A DNA stretch of 64,000 bases from Cloacibacillus sp. (GCA_036655895.1 JAVVPF010000005.1:19401-83400), one strand, 5' to 3'. Positions 33,603 to 42,735 are shown, counted from the stretch's first letter. The notes: generated by a model not told the origin, from the sequence alone. Translations and numbers: made by a program.

Positions 33603-35164
33603 TGAAAAATGTTATAAATTCGCTTGGCCGGCTTGTTCCGACGGAAGTCCCCGGCGTCGGCGCTTTCATGCCCTACTCCGCGCCCTTTGATCGTATCGCG
33701 GCAATGCGTGGAGCCGCCGCCGCGCAAAAACCGCTTCGCGCAGCGCTCCCAAGCCGCGACAAACGCGCCGCCTCTCTTCGCGCCGCGATAGAAAACTCCG
33801 GCCTTCAGGACGGCATGACCATATCTTTTCACCATCATCTTAGAAACGGAGACGCCGTCATCCCTATGGTGCTTGCTGAGCTTCAGGCGATGGGCTTCAA
33901 AGGCCTCACCTTCGCGCCAAGCTCCATACCGGACGCGCACGACTGCGTCGCCGACTACATAAAAAGCGGCCTCATAAACAAACTCTACACAAGCGGAGTG
34001 CGCGGCAAACTGGGACAGCTGCTTTCAAGCGGCGAAGTAGATATCCCCGTCGTTATCCGCAGCCACGGAGGACGCGCGCGCGCCATCGAAGAAGGCTCCA
34101 TAAAAATAGACGTAGCCTTTTTAGCCGCTCCATCCTGCGACTGTCTTGGAAACATCAGCGGCTGCACAGGCCCATCAGCCTGCGGCTCGCTCGGATACGC
34201 CATAACTGACGCAAGAAACGCGGCCCATGTCATAGCCGTAACAGACAACCTCGTCGAATATCCGCTTTCACCCAAAATCTCCATCCCGCAGTACCATGTA
34301 GACCAGGTGGTGACCGTTGAAAGCATAGGCGACCCCGCAAAAATAGCGACGGGTGCTGCGCGCATCACAAGAAGCCCCGTAGACCTCCGCATCGCGCAGG
34401 ACTCCTTCCGCCTAATGAAGGCGGCGGAGGTCGTGCGCCCCGGCTTTTCCTTCCAGATGGGAGTTGGCGGCGCGAGCCTTGCCGCAGCCGTCTACCTTGA
34501 GGAATACATGGCCGAAAAAGGTATCACGGGCAGCTTCGGCTTGGGCGGAGTTGGAGGCTACATGGCCGCAATGCACGACAAAGGCATGTTCCGCACCGTA
34601 TTTGACGTGCAGTCCTTCGACGCCGTCGTCACAAAATCAATGGCAGCAAACCCGAGCCACATAGAGATAGACGCCTCATGGTACGCGAACCCGTTCAACG
34701 CGGGAGCGCTCGTCAACAACCTCGACTGCGTCATACTGGCCGCGCTAGAAGTAGACACAGACTTCAACGTAAACGTCCTGACTGGCAACGACGGAGTTCT
34801 GCGCGGCGCCTCAGGCGGACACCAGGACACGGCGGCCGGCGCTGCGCTTTCGATAGTGGTTCTGCCCTCCTTCCGCGGAGGCGTGCCCTCAATAAAAGAT
34901 AAAGTGACGACCATAACCACCCCCGGCGAAACGGTAGACGCCATCGTCACCGAGCGCGGCATCTGCATAAACAGCCGCCGCCCCGAGATAACGGAGGCCG
35001 CGCGAAAGGCGAAGCTTCCAGTAATAGAGATAACGGATCTAAAAAACGAAATAGAAAAACTGACCGGCGTCCCCAAGCCGATAGAATTCAACTACGACAA
35101 ACTACTGGCCGCCGTGGAATACAGAGACGGAACTCTGATCGACGGGGTGTACGCGGCGAAATAG
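33602..35164 (+). CDS. citF: Citrate lyase alpha subunit
   Basis: A 520-aa CitF, the acetyl-ACP:citrate ACP-transferase that swaps acetate for citrate on CitD. Family landmarks include T-I-S-F-H-H-H-L-R-N-G-D near residue 75, S-H-G-G-R-A-R-A-I-E-E-G near 155, and the G-A-S-G-G-H-Q-D-T-A-A-G-A glycine motif near 400. Length is typical. It is the last gene of the hydratase-icd-citDEF cluster and ends at a strong terminator. In citrate fermenters it opens citrate; here it may also work on citrate made from 2-oxoglutarate. Confidence 0.95.
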   Translation: MKNVINSLGRLVPTEVPGVGAFMPYSAPFDRIAAMRGAAAAQKPLRAALPSRDKRAASLRAAIENSGLQDGMTISFHHHLRNGDAVIPMVLAELQAMGFKGLTFAPSSIPDAHDCVADYIKSGLINKLYTSGVRGKLGQLLSSGEVDIPVVIRSHGGRARAIEEGSIKIDVAFLAAPSCDCLGNISGCTGPSACGSLGYAITDARNAAHVIAVTDNLVEYPLSPKISIPQYHVDQVVTVESIGDPAKIATGAARITRSPVDLRIAQDSFRLMKAAEVVRPGFSFQMGVGGASLAAAVYLEEYMAEKGITGSFGLGGVGGYMAAMHDKGMFRTVFDVQSFDAVVTKSMAANPSHIEIDASWYANPFNAGALVNNLDCVILAALEVDTDFNVNVLTGNDGVLRGASGGHQDTAAGAALSIVVLPSFRGGVPSIKDKVTTITTPGETVDAIVTERGICINSRRPEITEAARKAKLPVIEITDLKNEIEKLTGVPKPIEFNYDKLLAAVEYRDGTLIDGVYAAK

Positions 35165-35185
35165 GCATAGGCAGTTTTTACAATC

Positions 35186-35239
35186 AAAAAGAGCAGGAGG
35201 CCGCGCCGGTATCTGTCCGCGCGGCCTCCTGCTCTTTTT
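35186..35239. terminator. Bidirectional terminator between citF and the symporter gene
   Basis: A perfect 21-bp stem (35186-35206 with 35219-35239) with A5 and T5 ends and a 12-base loop, suited to termination in both directions. Confidence 0.95.
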
Positions 35240-35251
35240 GGAGAAAAGGGA

Positions 35252-36697
35252 TTATGCCTGTGATTTTTCCAGAGCGGGGGCCTGTGCAAAAGCCGCGCAG
35301 AGCGCAAATACCGCGGCGGAGATCAGCACTCCGGGGACTATCGGGTGTATCGCGCCAAGAAGGGCGGGGGCGGCAAGGCCTGTAATTGCCTTTGACGTTG
35401 AGGCGTAGGCCGCGGCGTACCAGGCTATGGAGCCGAAGAAGCCTCCCAGCGAACTGAAAAGCGCCGCCTGCGGGCCGGCTTTTGGGCCGAAGGCGAGCAG
35501 TCCGAGGTATGGGACCATTATCGCGCAGGCAAGCAGCGTCCAGCTCGTCGCACAGATGACGGCGATTATTGACGAGCTCTTGAGAGCAAAGAGGCCGCTT
35601 CCCAGAGTGCAGAGGATAACCACCGCGCGCCACGACCAGCCCTTCAGCTCCTTTTTAAAGACGTCGCGTCCGAGGCTGCCGCTTGCTATATGAAGCAGCG
35701 CAGAGGCCGTCGAAAGGGAGGCGGAGACGATGGCCAGAGCGAAAAACTGTTGTCCCAGCGCGGGAAGCAGCAGATGAACCAGCGTCGGAAGCACAGTATC
35801 GGGGTTTGTTATGCCGTCGCCGAGCATTACGCGTGAAAGGGCGCTTGCGAAATATGCTCCGCCTACGACGACGGAAAGCGCAAGCATCGCAAGAGGGGCC
35901 GCCTTCTTCGTCTCTTCAACGCTGCGCAGCGCGAAATGGCGCTGTATAAGCTGCGGCTGCGCCCAGATTCCGACAGAGGTCACTATCGTGAGGAAGATCA
36001 CATTGAGGCCGCCCGCCCCGCTGCTTAAGGCGAGAAATCCGTTGTCCGCGCCCTTAGCCGGCGGAAGAGCTGCAAGCTGCTGCAATCCGGCGACGGGGCC
36101 GCCCACCGCTTTGAGCAGCGCGATAAGCAGCGCGCCTACGCCTATTATCATCACAAGTCCCTGAATGGCCTCCGTATAAAGCACCCCGCGCAGACCGCCC
36201 CAGATCACCGAAAGTCCTACCACGGCGACCAGCGCAAAAAGCGCCGCGCTTTCTGAGATTGGAAGAACCCCCGCCACCATCACAGCTGCGCCTTTGAAGA
36301 CCGCAGAGCCGTAAATGACCAAGAGAACGACGGATATAGCGCCGATGAACGTCTGTAGCACCGGTATCTGATAGGCCTTTGCAAGCAGCTCCGCGGGCGT
36401 GCGCGCGTCAAGCTTCCTCTGCCAGAGGCGCGTCGGCCAAGCAAGGTATTTGTACACGAACCACGTTCCGAACCATACGTTGCCCGCCGCCACAAGAAGC
36501 ATCTGAAGCCCGAAAAGGTAACAGAGGCCGCCGAAGCCTACGAGCGCCACCGCTGAAATATAGGTGGCGACGTATGCCAGCGCCTGCACCGCGACGCCGA
36601 CCTTTCCTGGAAGCAGCGCGTCGTGGCTGCGCGAGTATTTTGCTATAAGGACGAGTATAAGAGCGTAGCCTATCCAAAGCGGCGCGAAGGTGAACAT
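35252..36697 (-). CDS. Sodium:solute symporter (SSS family)
   Basis: A 481-aa inner-membrane carrier with about 13 helices and SSS-family landmarks: V-I-W-G-G-L-R-G-V-L-Y-T-E-A-I-Q-G near residue 180 and the S-A-S-L-S-T-A-S-A-L-L Na+-site region near 320. Relatives carry proline, pantothenate, sugars or carboxylates. A 31-aa accessory protein is encoded 2 bases upstream, and a Tyr-rich leader with a terminator precedes both, hinting that tyrosine or a related compound is the substrate. GGAGG lies 10 bases before the ATG. Confidence 0.88.
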   Translation of the reverse strand: MFTFAPLWIGYALILVLIAKYSRSHDALLPGKVGVAVQALAYVATYISAVALVGFGGLCYLFGLQMLLVAAGNVWFGTWFVYKYLAWPTRLWQRKLDARTPAELLAKAYQIPVLQTFIGAISVVLLVIYGSAVFKGAAVMVAGVLPISESAALFALVAVVGLSVIWGGLRGVLYTEAIQGLVMIIGVGALLIALLKAVGGPVAGLQQLAALPPAKGADNGFLALSSGAGGLNVIFLTIVTSVGIWAQPQLIQRHFALRSVEETKKAAPLAMLALSVVVGGAYFASALSRVMLGDGITNPDTVLPTLVHLLLPALGQQFFALAIVSASLSTASALLHIASGSLGRDVFKKELKGWSWRAVVILCTLGSGLFALKSSSIIAVICATSWTLLACAIMVPYLGLLAFGPKAGPQAALFSSLGGFFGSIAWYAAAYASTSKAITGLAAPALLGAIHPIVPGVLISAAVFALCAAFAQAPALEKSQA

Positions 36698-36698
36698 T

Positions 36699-36794
36699 TT
36701 ATACGGCCCTCCTTGCGATCATTACGACCGACCAGGCCGTACTCCAAAGAAGCGAGGCTCCCGCGCAAACTACCCAAAGATCCGTTCCAAACAT
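36699..36794 (-). CDS. Symporter small accessory protein, 31 aa
   Basis: A 31-aa single-helix membrane protein starting M-F-G-T-D-L-W-V-V with one hydrophobic segment and an Arg-Arg end. It matches the pattern of the tiny accessory proteins encoded immediately upstream of many Na+/solute symporters. GAGAGGAG lies 8 bases before the ATG and its stop is one base before the symporter ATG, so the two are coupled. It is easily missed because of its length. Confidence 0.75.
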   Translation of the reverse strand: MFGTDLWVVCAGASLLWSTAWSVVMIARRAV

Positions 36795-36851
36795 ATTACA
36801 TTCTCCTCTCAAATTCTCTATATAAACTATAAAATTCTTTCGCGAGCATAC

Positions 36852-36888
36852 AAAAAAGGGCCGCTGCCCCTGCGGGCGGCGGTCCTTT
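36852..36888 (-). terminator. Attenuator terminator ahead of the symporter genes
   Basis: On the minus strand a GC-rich stem (GGACCGCCGCCC with GGGCAGCGGCCC, 10 of 12 pairs) is followed by six T. It lies between the Tyr-rich leader peptide and the accessory/symporter genes, where it could be bypassed by antitermination. Confidence 0.75.
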
Positions 36889-36924
36889 GAAGTGGCACTC
36901 ACATGAATTACTCTATGCGGTCTG

Positions 36925-37026
36925 TTACTTCGCGGAAAACACCAAAAGCCCCGAGGCATCGTATGTGCGGGGATAAGCATAAGAGTAATAATAGTAATAA
37001 CGTTTTTTAGATATTGCCTCTCCCAT
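36925..37026 (-). CDS. Tyrosine-rich leader peptide (candidate attenuator)
   Basis: A 33-aa peptide with eight Tyr, five of them consecutive at residues 10-14 and others at 16, 18 and 22. AAAAGGAGG lies 8 bases before the ATG, and a perfect TTGACA-N17-TATTAT promoter is about 55 bases upstream. A terminator follows 37 bases after its stop. This arrangement is that of classical amino-acid attenuation: stalling at Tyr codons when Tyr-tRNA is scarce would favour read-through into the symporter. A CCCCG/CGGGG pairing overlaps the region after the Tyr codons. Confidence 0.75.
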   Translation of the reverse strand: MGEAISKKRYYYYYSYAYPRTYDASGLLVFSAK

Positions 37027-37082
37027 CACAAAAGCCTCCTTTTCGCGTCGAAAATCTTTACCGCTTTTCGTAAGTAAAGTGA

Positions 37083-37111
37083 ATAATACACGAGCCGCAA
37101 AAAGATGTCAA
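37083..37111 (-). promoter_or_regulatory. Consensus promoter of the leader-symporter operon
   Basis: On the minus strand TTGACA (37106-37111), 17 bases, TATTAT (37083-37088). Confidence 0.8.
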
Positions 37112-37142
37112 GCTAAACTTTTGAACATCTTTCTGACGGCAG

Positions 37143-38669
37143 CTATCTCAGCCGTTTCATCGCTTTTGCTTCGGGTGCCGCAGCTATTCCGCCAAGCGAG
37201 GTGCATCGCAGCTCCGGCGGCAGCATCATTCCGCTTGAATAGACCGCGTCCACCGTGCCGTCGATGCCTATCGGGTTGACGTAGCCGCCCAGAATGAGGT
37301 CTGCACAGACGAAGGCCTGCGAGGCGAACGAGGCGTTGCGCGTGTGGCACGGCAGCTCAACGGTCGTCTGCACAAGGTCGCAGACCAGCCCCATCGCGTT
37401 CTGGAACATTATAGCTGCCGCGTCCGCAGCCTGCGCGGCCGTGCCACCTGCGGCGCAGGTCACAGCGGCTGCCGCCATTGCGCCCGCAGCTCCGATCTCC
37501 ACCTGGCAGCCGCAGACCTCTGCGGCAAAAGTGCCGCGCTTTGCAAGCACCCATCCCGCCGCCCCCGCCGCCCACATCGCGTTAAGCACCGTTTTGCGCG
37601 GCATCTTTAAATCTTCAAGCAGCGTCACCGCCACGCCCGGGAGCACCCCGGCAGAGCCGCCCGTCGGCGCGGCGCAGACTATCCCCTGTCCGCTGTTGAC
37701 CTGCATCGCAGCCATAGCGCGCGCCGCGGCCTTAGTGTGAATGCCGCCAAGCGCAAGGCGGCCGGCGGCCTCCGCCTCCATTATTTTTTTCGCGGAAGGT
37801 CGCAGCAGGAACATGCCCGGGCAGTCGTCAGAAAGCCCAAGCGCCACCGCTGCCTCCATAACTGCAAGCCGTGCGTCCATAGCCGCGTTTAATTCTTCCT
37901 TTGATTTCCCAAGGAGGCGCGACTCGTATTCAAGCGCCGCCTCCCCAAGAGAGAGCCCCGTCTCTGTGGCGTATTTCACCATCCCCGCGCCGTCCGTATA
38001 TATCTCATAGCCTACCGGCGGGAAGAAGACCGCCTCCGCGCGCTTGATATCAACCACGCTCTCCTCCTTGCGCAGCTTTTCTATCAGGTCGGGCGAAAAG
38101 CGCGTGTAAGATGAAAGCAGCGTGAAGAATTTGCCGTCGGCCTGTGACGTGTGGACTTCACCCGCGCCACCTGTCACCCCTGCTTCAAGCTCCTCCTGAG
38201 ACTCTATAAAGAGGTAATTCGCGCCGCCGTCGATCTCAACGGGGCAGCCGTTGAGCCGGCGCATCAAAAAAGCGCCCCCGCCCGTGGAATCGGCAACGGC
38301 GGTAAGCATCGCCCCAAAGCCCATTTCGGCGCTTATCTTTATACTGTTTGGATGACATGCCTCCGAGAAGGGCGCAACGTCAAAGAGGACGGCGACGCCA
38401 GCCTCACGGCATAATTCCTTTGCCCGCTTAAATCTATGGTCAGTTAAAGGCAATCCTAAAATACCCATAATAAGAGCTAAATCGCTGCCCTGTTCGCGGC
38501 AGCACCCGGCAATCGAGCTTCCCGGGGCAAAAGTAAAGGTTATCTGCTCCGGCAGCATCCCCGCAAAGCCTCTAAAAAGCTTGGCAATATGATACGGCCC
38601 CGCCGTGTGCGAACTGGAAGAGCCAGGCATAACAGGCCCTATCACATTGTTAAGAATACTAACGGCCAT
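37143..38669 (-). CDS. Iron-sulfur L-serine dehydratase, fused alpha/beta
   Basis: A 508-aa L-serine ammonia-lyase of the 4Fe-4S type, converting serine to pyruvate and ammonia. The beta-like N-terminal half has the G-S-S-S-S-H-T-A-G-P substrate motif near residue 16 and H-P-N-S near 105. The alpha half has H-T-K-A-A-A, then A-P-T-G-G-S-A-G-V-L-P-G near 345, and Cys in A-E-V-C-G-C and L-P-C-H-T-R-N as likely cluster ligands. AGAGGAG lies 8 bases before the ATG. It provides fermentable pyruvate. The leader-symporter promoter starts just after its end. Confidence 0.9.
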   Translation of the reverse strand: MAVSILNNVIGPVMPGSSSSHTAGPYHIAKLFRGFAGMLPEQITFTFAPGSSIAGCCREQGSDLALIMGILGLPLTDHRFKRAKELCREAGVAVLFDVAPFSEACHPNSIKISAEMGFGAMLTAVADSTGGGAFLMRRLNGCPVEIDGGANYLFIESQEELEAGVTGGAGEVHTSQADGKFFTLLSSYTRFSPDLIEKLRKEESVVDIKRAEAVFFPPVGYEIYTDGAGMVKYATETGLSLGEAALEYESRLLGKSKEELNAAMDARLAVMEAAVALGLSDDCPGMFLLRPSAKKIMEAEAAGRLALGGIHTKAAARAMAAMQVNSGQGIVCAAPTGGSAGVLPGVAVTLLEDLKMPRKTVLNAMWAAGAAGWVLAKRGTFAAEVCGCQVEIGAAGAMAAAAVTCAAGGTAAQAADAAAIMFQNAMGLVCDLVQTTVELPCHTRNASFASQAFVCADLILGGYVNPIGIDGTVDAVYSSGMMLPPELRCTSLGGIAAAPEAKAMKRLR

Positions 38670-38830
38670 TTACAACACTCCTCTTTATAAAAATGTCTGT
38701 CCATATTTTTTAATAGAAAGCCCAGAAACAAAAAACGCTGATTGTCTGATTAGATTATCACATAGCAACTTGCAATGAAATAAAGGTTTTATAAAACGCT
38801 CAATTGTTTCAATATCTTAAAATCATCCTT

Positions 38831-38860
38831 TTGCTGATTGAGTGTAAATTCTGATATAAT
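38831..38860 (+). promoter_or_regulatory. Promoter of the csm operon
   Basis: TTGCTG, 18 bases, TATAAT (38855-38860), ending 57 bases before the csm6 ATG. No internal promoter was evident among the tightly packed cas genes. Confidence 0.6.
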
Positions 38861-38917
38861 CATGCAAAGAGACCGGCAACTTATTCACTTTTTTAGACGA
38901 CAAAAAGGAGGATAACG

Positions 38918-40270
38918 ATGCAAAAGAACAAGAAAGTTCTCTTCTCTCCTGTAGGATCTACAGACCCCATAGCAAACTGCCGCGACGGAGCGTTGCTCCA
39001 TATCGCGAGATTATACAGGCCGTCAAAAATCATCATTTATTTTTCTGATGAAATGCTGGCCTATGAAAACAAAGATCGGCGTTATACGGCCGCTCTTGAG
39101 CTGCTGGGCGAAAAGCTGGGGCATAGCTTTGAAATAGAAATCCAGCGCTGCCCATTTAAAAAGGACGTACACAAATTTGACCCATTTTATGAAGACCTGG
39201 AAAAGCGCCTGTTAGATATAAAAAAGGAAGACAGCGACACCGAAATACTCCTGAACGTCTCCTCCGGCACCCCTGCAATGAAGAGCGCCCTCCAGATGCT
39301 GTCGGCCCTTGGCTCAATAAGGGGGATGAAGGCGATTCAGGTTGCCACTCCTGAAGAAAAAAGTAATACATGTAAAGACGTTGCCCAAATTTTCGACTTA
39401 GAAACTGAATGGGGTTGCAACGCAGACAACGACGACGCGACATTTATAGACAGGTCGGAGCTCTCAAGCAGCCTAAATCTTACGGCGAGAATAAAAAAAG
39501 AAAGTATTTTTAAACACATTGCAGCTTTTGACTACACCGCCGCCCTTTCTATCGCGGAGGAGATGGAAGACAAGATAACACCTGACGCCATGAACCTTTT
39601 GCGAGCGGCCGCCGCTCGTCAGCAGCTCAACCTAAACGCCATCCCCTCTTATTTAAAAAATTCCCCCTTTAAAATCATCCCAGTGGAGGAGGCGGGGCTG
39701 AAAAATATTGCCGAATATCTGCTGTGGCTTGACATAAAAATAAAGCGTCAAGAATTAGCTGATTTTATCCGAGGCATCACTCCGCTCATTGCGGATCTGT
39801 TTGAATATTATATGCAGAAACATTTTAAGATCGATATGAAAAAATATTGCGAGAAACGCGGCGAATACAGCCTATGGCTTACCCACGCCAAGCTCGAAAC
39901 TACAAAAGAGGGCGTAAGGATACTTGAAGCCCTTGACTGTCAATTCAACGGTTTTAAAGACGGCTACCTTTCCTCGGAAAACCTTCTTTGCGCTGTAAAG
40001 GCCTTTTGCTCAGACAAGAAGACCCTGACTCTCCTAGAAAATATAAGAAAAATAGAATCTGCCGTCAGAAATATCGCGGCTCACGAAATCATAGCCATTA
40101 CGCCGGAATTGATAGAGAAAAAGATAAAAGAAAAAGGCCTCTCCGCCACCCCTAAAGATATTTTGAAAATGCTCTTTGAGGCGGCGGAACTTTGCGGCAT
40201 CCCAAAAGGCAGAATAGCCGGCTCTTATAGCGATATGAACAGGCAACTAAAAGACGCGCTCATAGCATAG
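38918..40270 (+). CDS. csm6: Csm6 CARF-HEPN ribonuclease
   Basis: A 450-aa Csm6. The N-terminal CARF domain (about 1-170) has V-S-S-G-T-P-A-M-K near residue 113, the ring-nucleotide-binding turn. The C-terminal HEPN domain has the catalytic R-N-I-A-A-H (R-x4-H) near residues 384-389. Cyclic oligoadenylate made by Cas10 would activate it to degrade RNA non-specifically. AAGGAGG lies 6 bases before the ATG. It is the first gene of the operon, before cas10. Both motifs look intact. Confidence 0.93.
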   Translation: MQKNKKVLFSPVGSTDPIANCRDGALLHIARLYRPSKIIIYFSDEMLAYENKDRRYTAALELLGEKLGHSFEIEIQRCPFKKDVHKFDPFYEDLEKRLLDIKKEDSDTEILLNVSSGTPAMKSALQMLSALGSIRGMKAIQVATPEEKSNTCKDVAQIFDLETEWGCNADNDDATFIDRSELSSSLNLTARIKKESIFKHIAAFDYTAALSIAEEMEDKITPDAMNLLRAAAARQQLNLNAIPSYLKNSPFKIIPVEEAGLKNIAEYLLWLDIKIKRQELADFIRGITPLIADLFEYYMQKHFKIDMKKYCEKRGEYSLWLTHAKLETTKEGVRILEALDCQFNGFKDGYLSSENLLCAVKAFCSDKKTLTLLENIRKIESAVRNIAAHEIIAITPELIEKKIKEKGLSATPKDILKMLFEAAELCGIPKGRIAGSYSDMNRQLKDALIA

Positions 40271-40335
40271 AAAGTCGTTAAAGCTGTTTGACCGTAGTTG
40301 TCTACAGCAGATATTATGAAGCGGAGGGTGATAAA

Positions 40336-42732
40336 GTGGTCGAATCTAAAAAGACGGCGGCGATAGGCGGCCTGCTCCATGATATAGGAAAGGTCGTCTA
40401 CCGAGCTGAAATAGACAGCGGCACTCACAGCGCGGTCGGTTATAGGTGGCTGAAAAATATAGCCCCATTTTCCGAGGCCGGCGACATTCTGGACTGTCTG
40501 CGCTATCATCACAAAAAGGCGCTTGTAGGAGCCAAGCTTTCCCCATCTTCTCCGGCCTATATAGTTTACATCGCCGACAACATCGCAGCCGGAACCGACC
40601 GCCGCGAAGAGGCGCAGGAGGAGGGAGAGAATGCCGCGCAAGCGCCGTTTATAAAGACTCTTCCGCTAGCCTCCGTATTCAATCTGATGAACGGCGGCCG
40701 CCGCGCGTTGTCATACGAACCGCTTTCTCTTTCCCCTGCGGCAAACTATCCCACGGAAAAGGTGGCAAAGCTGACGGCTCCGCTCTACCAGCAAAAGACC
40801 AGAGCGCTGAAAGATGAATTGGAGAGCATCGGCTCCAGCAGCTCTTATATTAATTCTCTCCTATGCCAGCTTGAAAACATCCTCTCTTTTGTACCGTCGA
40901 GCACCTGCACAAAAGAGGTGGCGGATATTTCACTGTTTGACCACAGCAAAATAACGGCGGCGGTAGCCGCTTCGATATGCGCCTATTTGGATGAATCCGA
41001 CAGAAAAAACTATAAAAAAGAACTGTTAGAAAACGAACGGGAATTTATGAAAGAAGAGGCATTTCTCTTCTTCTCCTGTGACTTCTCCGGCATCCAGAAA
41101 TTCATCTACCAGGTAGGCTCAAAAGACGCGCTAAAGTCGCTGCGCAGCAGGTCTTTCATCCTTGAACTGCTCATGGAATATCTGATGGACGAAATATTGG
41201 AAGAATGCGGGCTCTCGCGGGCCAACCTCATATACACAGGGGGCGGGCACAGCTATCTGCTGCTGCCAAACACAAGTAAAACGCGGGACGCGCTTCAAAA
41301 GTTTGAAAGAGGCGTCAACCGTTGGCTTAGAGAGCAGTTTGACAACCTCTTATATCTAGCCTGTGCATGGAGCCCCGTCTCCGCAAACACCTTGAAAAAC
41401 ATACCCGCGGAAAAATCGCCGTACAGCGCCCTATACAAAACCTTAAGCCGCACGGTCGCCGAGAAGAAGCTGCGCCGGTATGACGCGCAGGAGCTGCGCG
41501 CCCTAAACAAAGCCGGGAACCAAAGCGGAGCTCGCGAATGCAGGATATGCGGAAAATCTGAAACGCTGCGTCTGGAGGAGGATATCTGCTCCTGGTGTGC
41601 GTCCTTTGCGGAAATATCCTCCGACATCCTCAAAACGGACATATTCGCAGCAGTTAGTGAGACGAAGCCGGAGCGAGGCAAATGTATAAACCTCCCCAAT
41701 ATCTATAACAACGAAAAGCCCAGGTACATACAGTTTAAAAGCTACGAAGAGGCACTTGCTGAAATAAAAACCGGCGGCGTCATAAGAATATACAGCAAAA
41801 ACAACCCGCATACCGGCTGGAACTACAGCACCAACCTATATATGGGAGACTATGTTTACGACAAAAACCTTGACAGGCTTGCAACGGAGGCCGCCGGAAT
41901 CAAAAGGATAGCCATACTGCGCGCCGACGTGGACAACCTCGGGCGCGCCTTCACCTCCGGCTTTGAGCGCGCAGGCTCCGCGTTGAGCGCAGAAGAGAAA
42001 GAACGCTACAAAACGCTTTCGCGCACCGCGGCTCTTTCCAGACAGCTTTCTATGTTCTTCAAATATCATTTAAATACGTTATTGAATGCAAAAGACGAAG
42101 GCGCTCCTTGCTTCTCGCTCTTTGGAGCCTCCCCCCACGCCAAAAAAGCGCTCATCGTTTATTCCGGCGGCGACGACGTTTTCATGGTGGGAGCATGGGA
42201 CGACATAGTGGAAAGCGCGGTCGAAATACGCGACGCCTTTAAAAAATTCACAGGCGGGAGCCTTACCCTATCGGCTGGCATAGCCGTCTACCCCTATAAA
42301 TTTCCAATATACCGGGGGGCGCGACTTGCTGCGGAGCTTGAAGCAAAATCAAAGCAGGCGGAAGGAAAAGATTCCATCACGCTCTTTACAGCGGACGGCA
42401 GCCACACCTATAAATGGGACGATTTTTCCGCGGGCGTTACGCCAAAACTGCGCCTGATAGGCGGGTTTCTTGACGCAGAAGATTCTGAGCGCGGCCGGGC
42501 CTTCCTATACAAACTGCTCCAACTATTGCGGGGAGCCGATAACAAAATCAACATTGCGCGATGCGCCTACCTGCTGACGCGGCTGGAGCCCAAGAGCGAC
42601 GAGACAAAAAAGGAGGCCTACCGCCAGTTCTCACAAACAATTTATGAGTGGGCGACGGAGCCAAAGGCAAGAGGCGAACTGATCACCGCAATACAAATAT
42701 ATGTCTATCTAACAAGAGAGAGGGGAGCATAA
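40336..42732 (+). CDS. cas10: Type III-A Cas10 (Csm1)
   Basis: A 798-aa Cas10. The HD nuclease motif G-L-L-H-D-I-G-K is near residue 13, a zinc-binding C-R-I-C...C-S-W-C segment near 401-420, and the palm-domain S-G-G-D-D-V near 608, so both single-strand DNase and cyclic oligoadenylate synthase activities look intact. It is the large subunit of the Csm complex. GGAGG is 8 bases before GTG 40336, which makes that the likely start despite a longer open frame to 40288. csm2 follows 3 bases after the stop. Confidence 0.95.
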   Translation: MVESKKTAAIGGLLHDIGKVVYRAEIDSGTHSAVGYRWLKNIAPFSEAGDILDCLRYHHKKALVGAKLSPSSPAYIVYIADNIAAGTDRREEAQEEGENAAQAPFIKTLPLASVFNLMNGGRRALSYEPLSLSPAANYPTEKVAKLTAPLYQQKTRALKDELESIGSSSSYINSLLCQLENILSFVPSSTCTKEVADISLFDHSKITAAVAASICAYLDESDRKNYKKELLENEREFMKEEAFLFFSCDFSGIQKFIYQVGSKDALKSLRSRSFILELLMEYLMDEILEECGLSRANLIYTGGGHSYLLLPNTSKTRDALQKFERGVNRWLREQFDNLLYLACAWSPVSANTLKNIPAEKSPYSALYKTLSRTVAEKKLRRYDAQELRALNKAGNQSGARECRICGKSETLRLEEDICSWCASFAEISSDILKTDIFAAVSETKPERGKCINLPNIYNNEKPRYIQFKSYEEALAEIKTGGVIRIYSKNNPHTGWNYSTNLYMGDYVYDKNLDRLATEAAGIKRIAILRADVDNLGRAFTSGFERAGSALSAEEKERYKTLSRTAALSRQLSMFFKYHLNTLLNAKDEGAPCFSLFGASPHAKKALIVYSGGDDVFMVGAWDDIVESAVEIRDAFKKFTGGSLTLSAGIAVYPYKFPIYRGARLAAELEAKSKQAEGKDSITLFTADGSHTYKWDDFSAGVTPKLRLIGGFLDAEDSERGRAFLYKLLQLLRGADNKINIARCAYLLTRLEPKSDETKKEAYRQFSQTIYEWATEPKARGELITAIQIYVYLTRERGA

Positions 42733-42735
42733 TCA

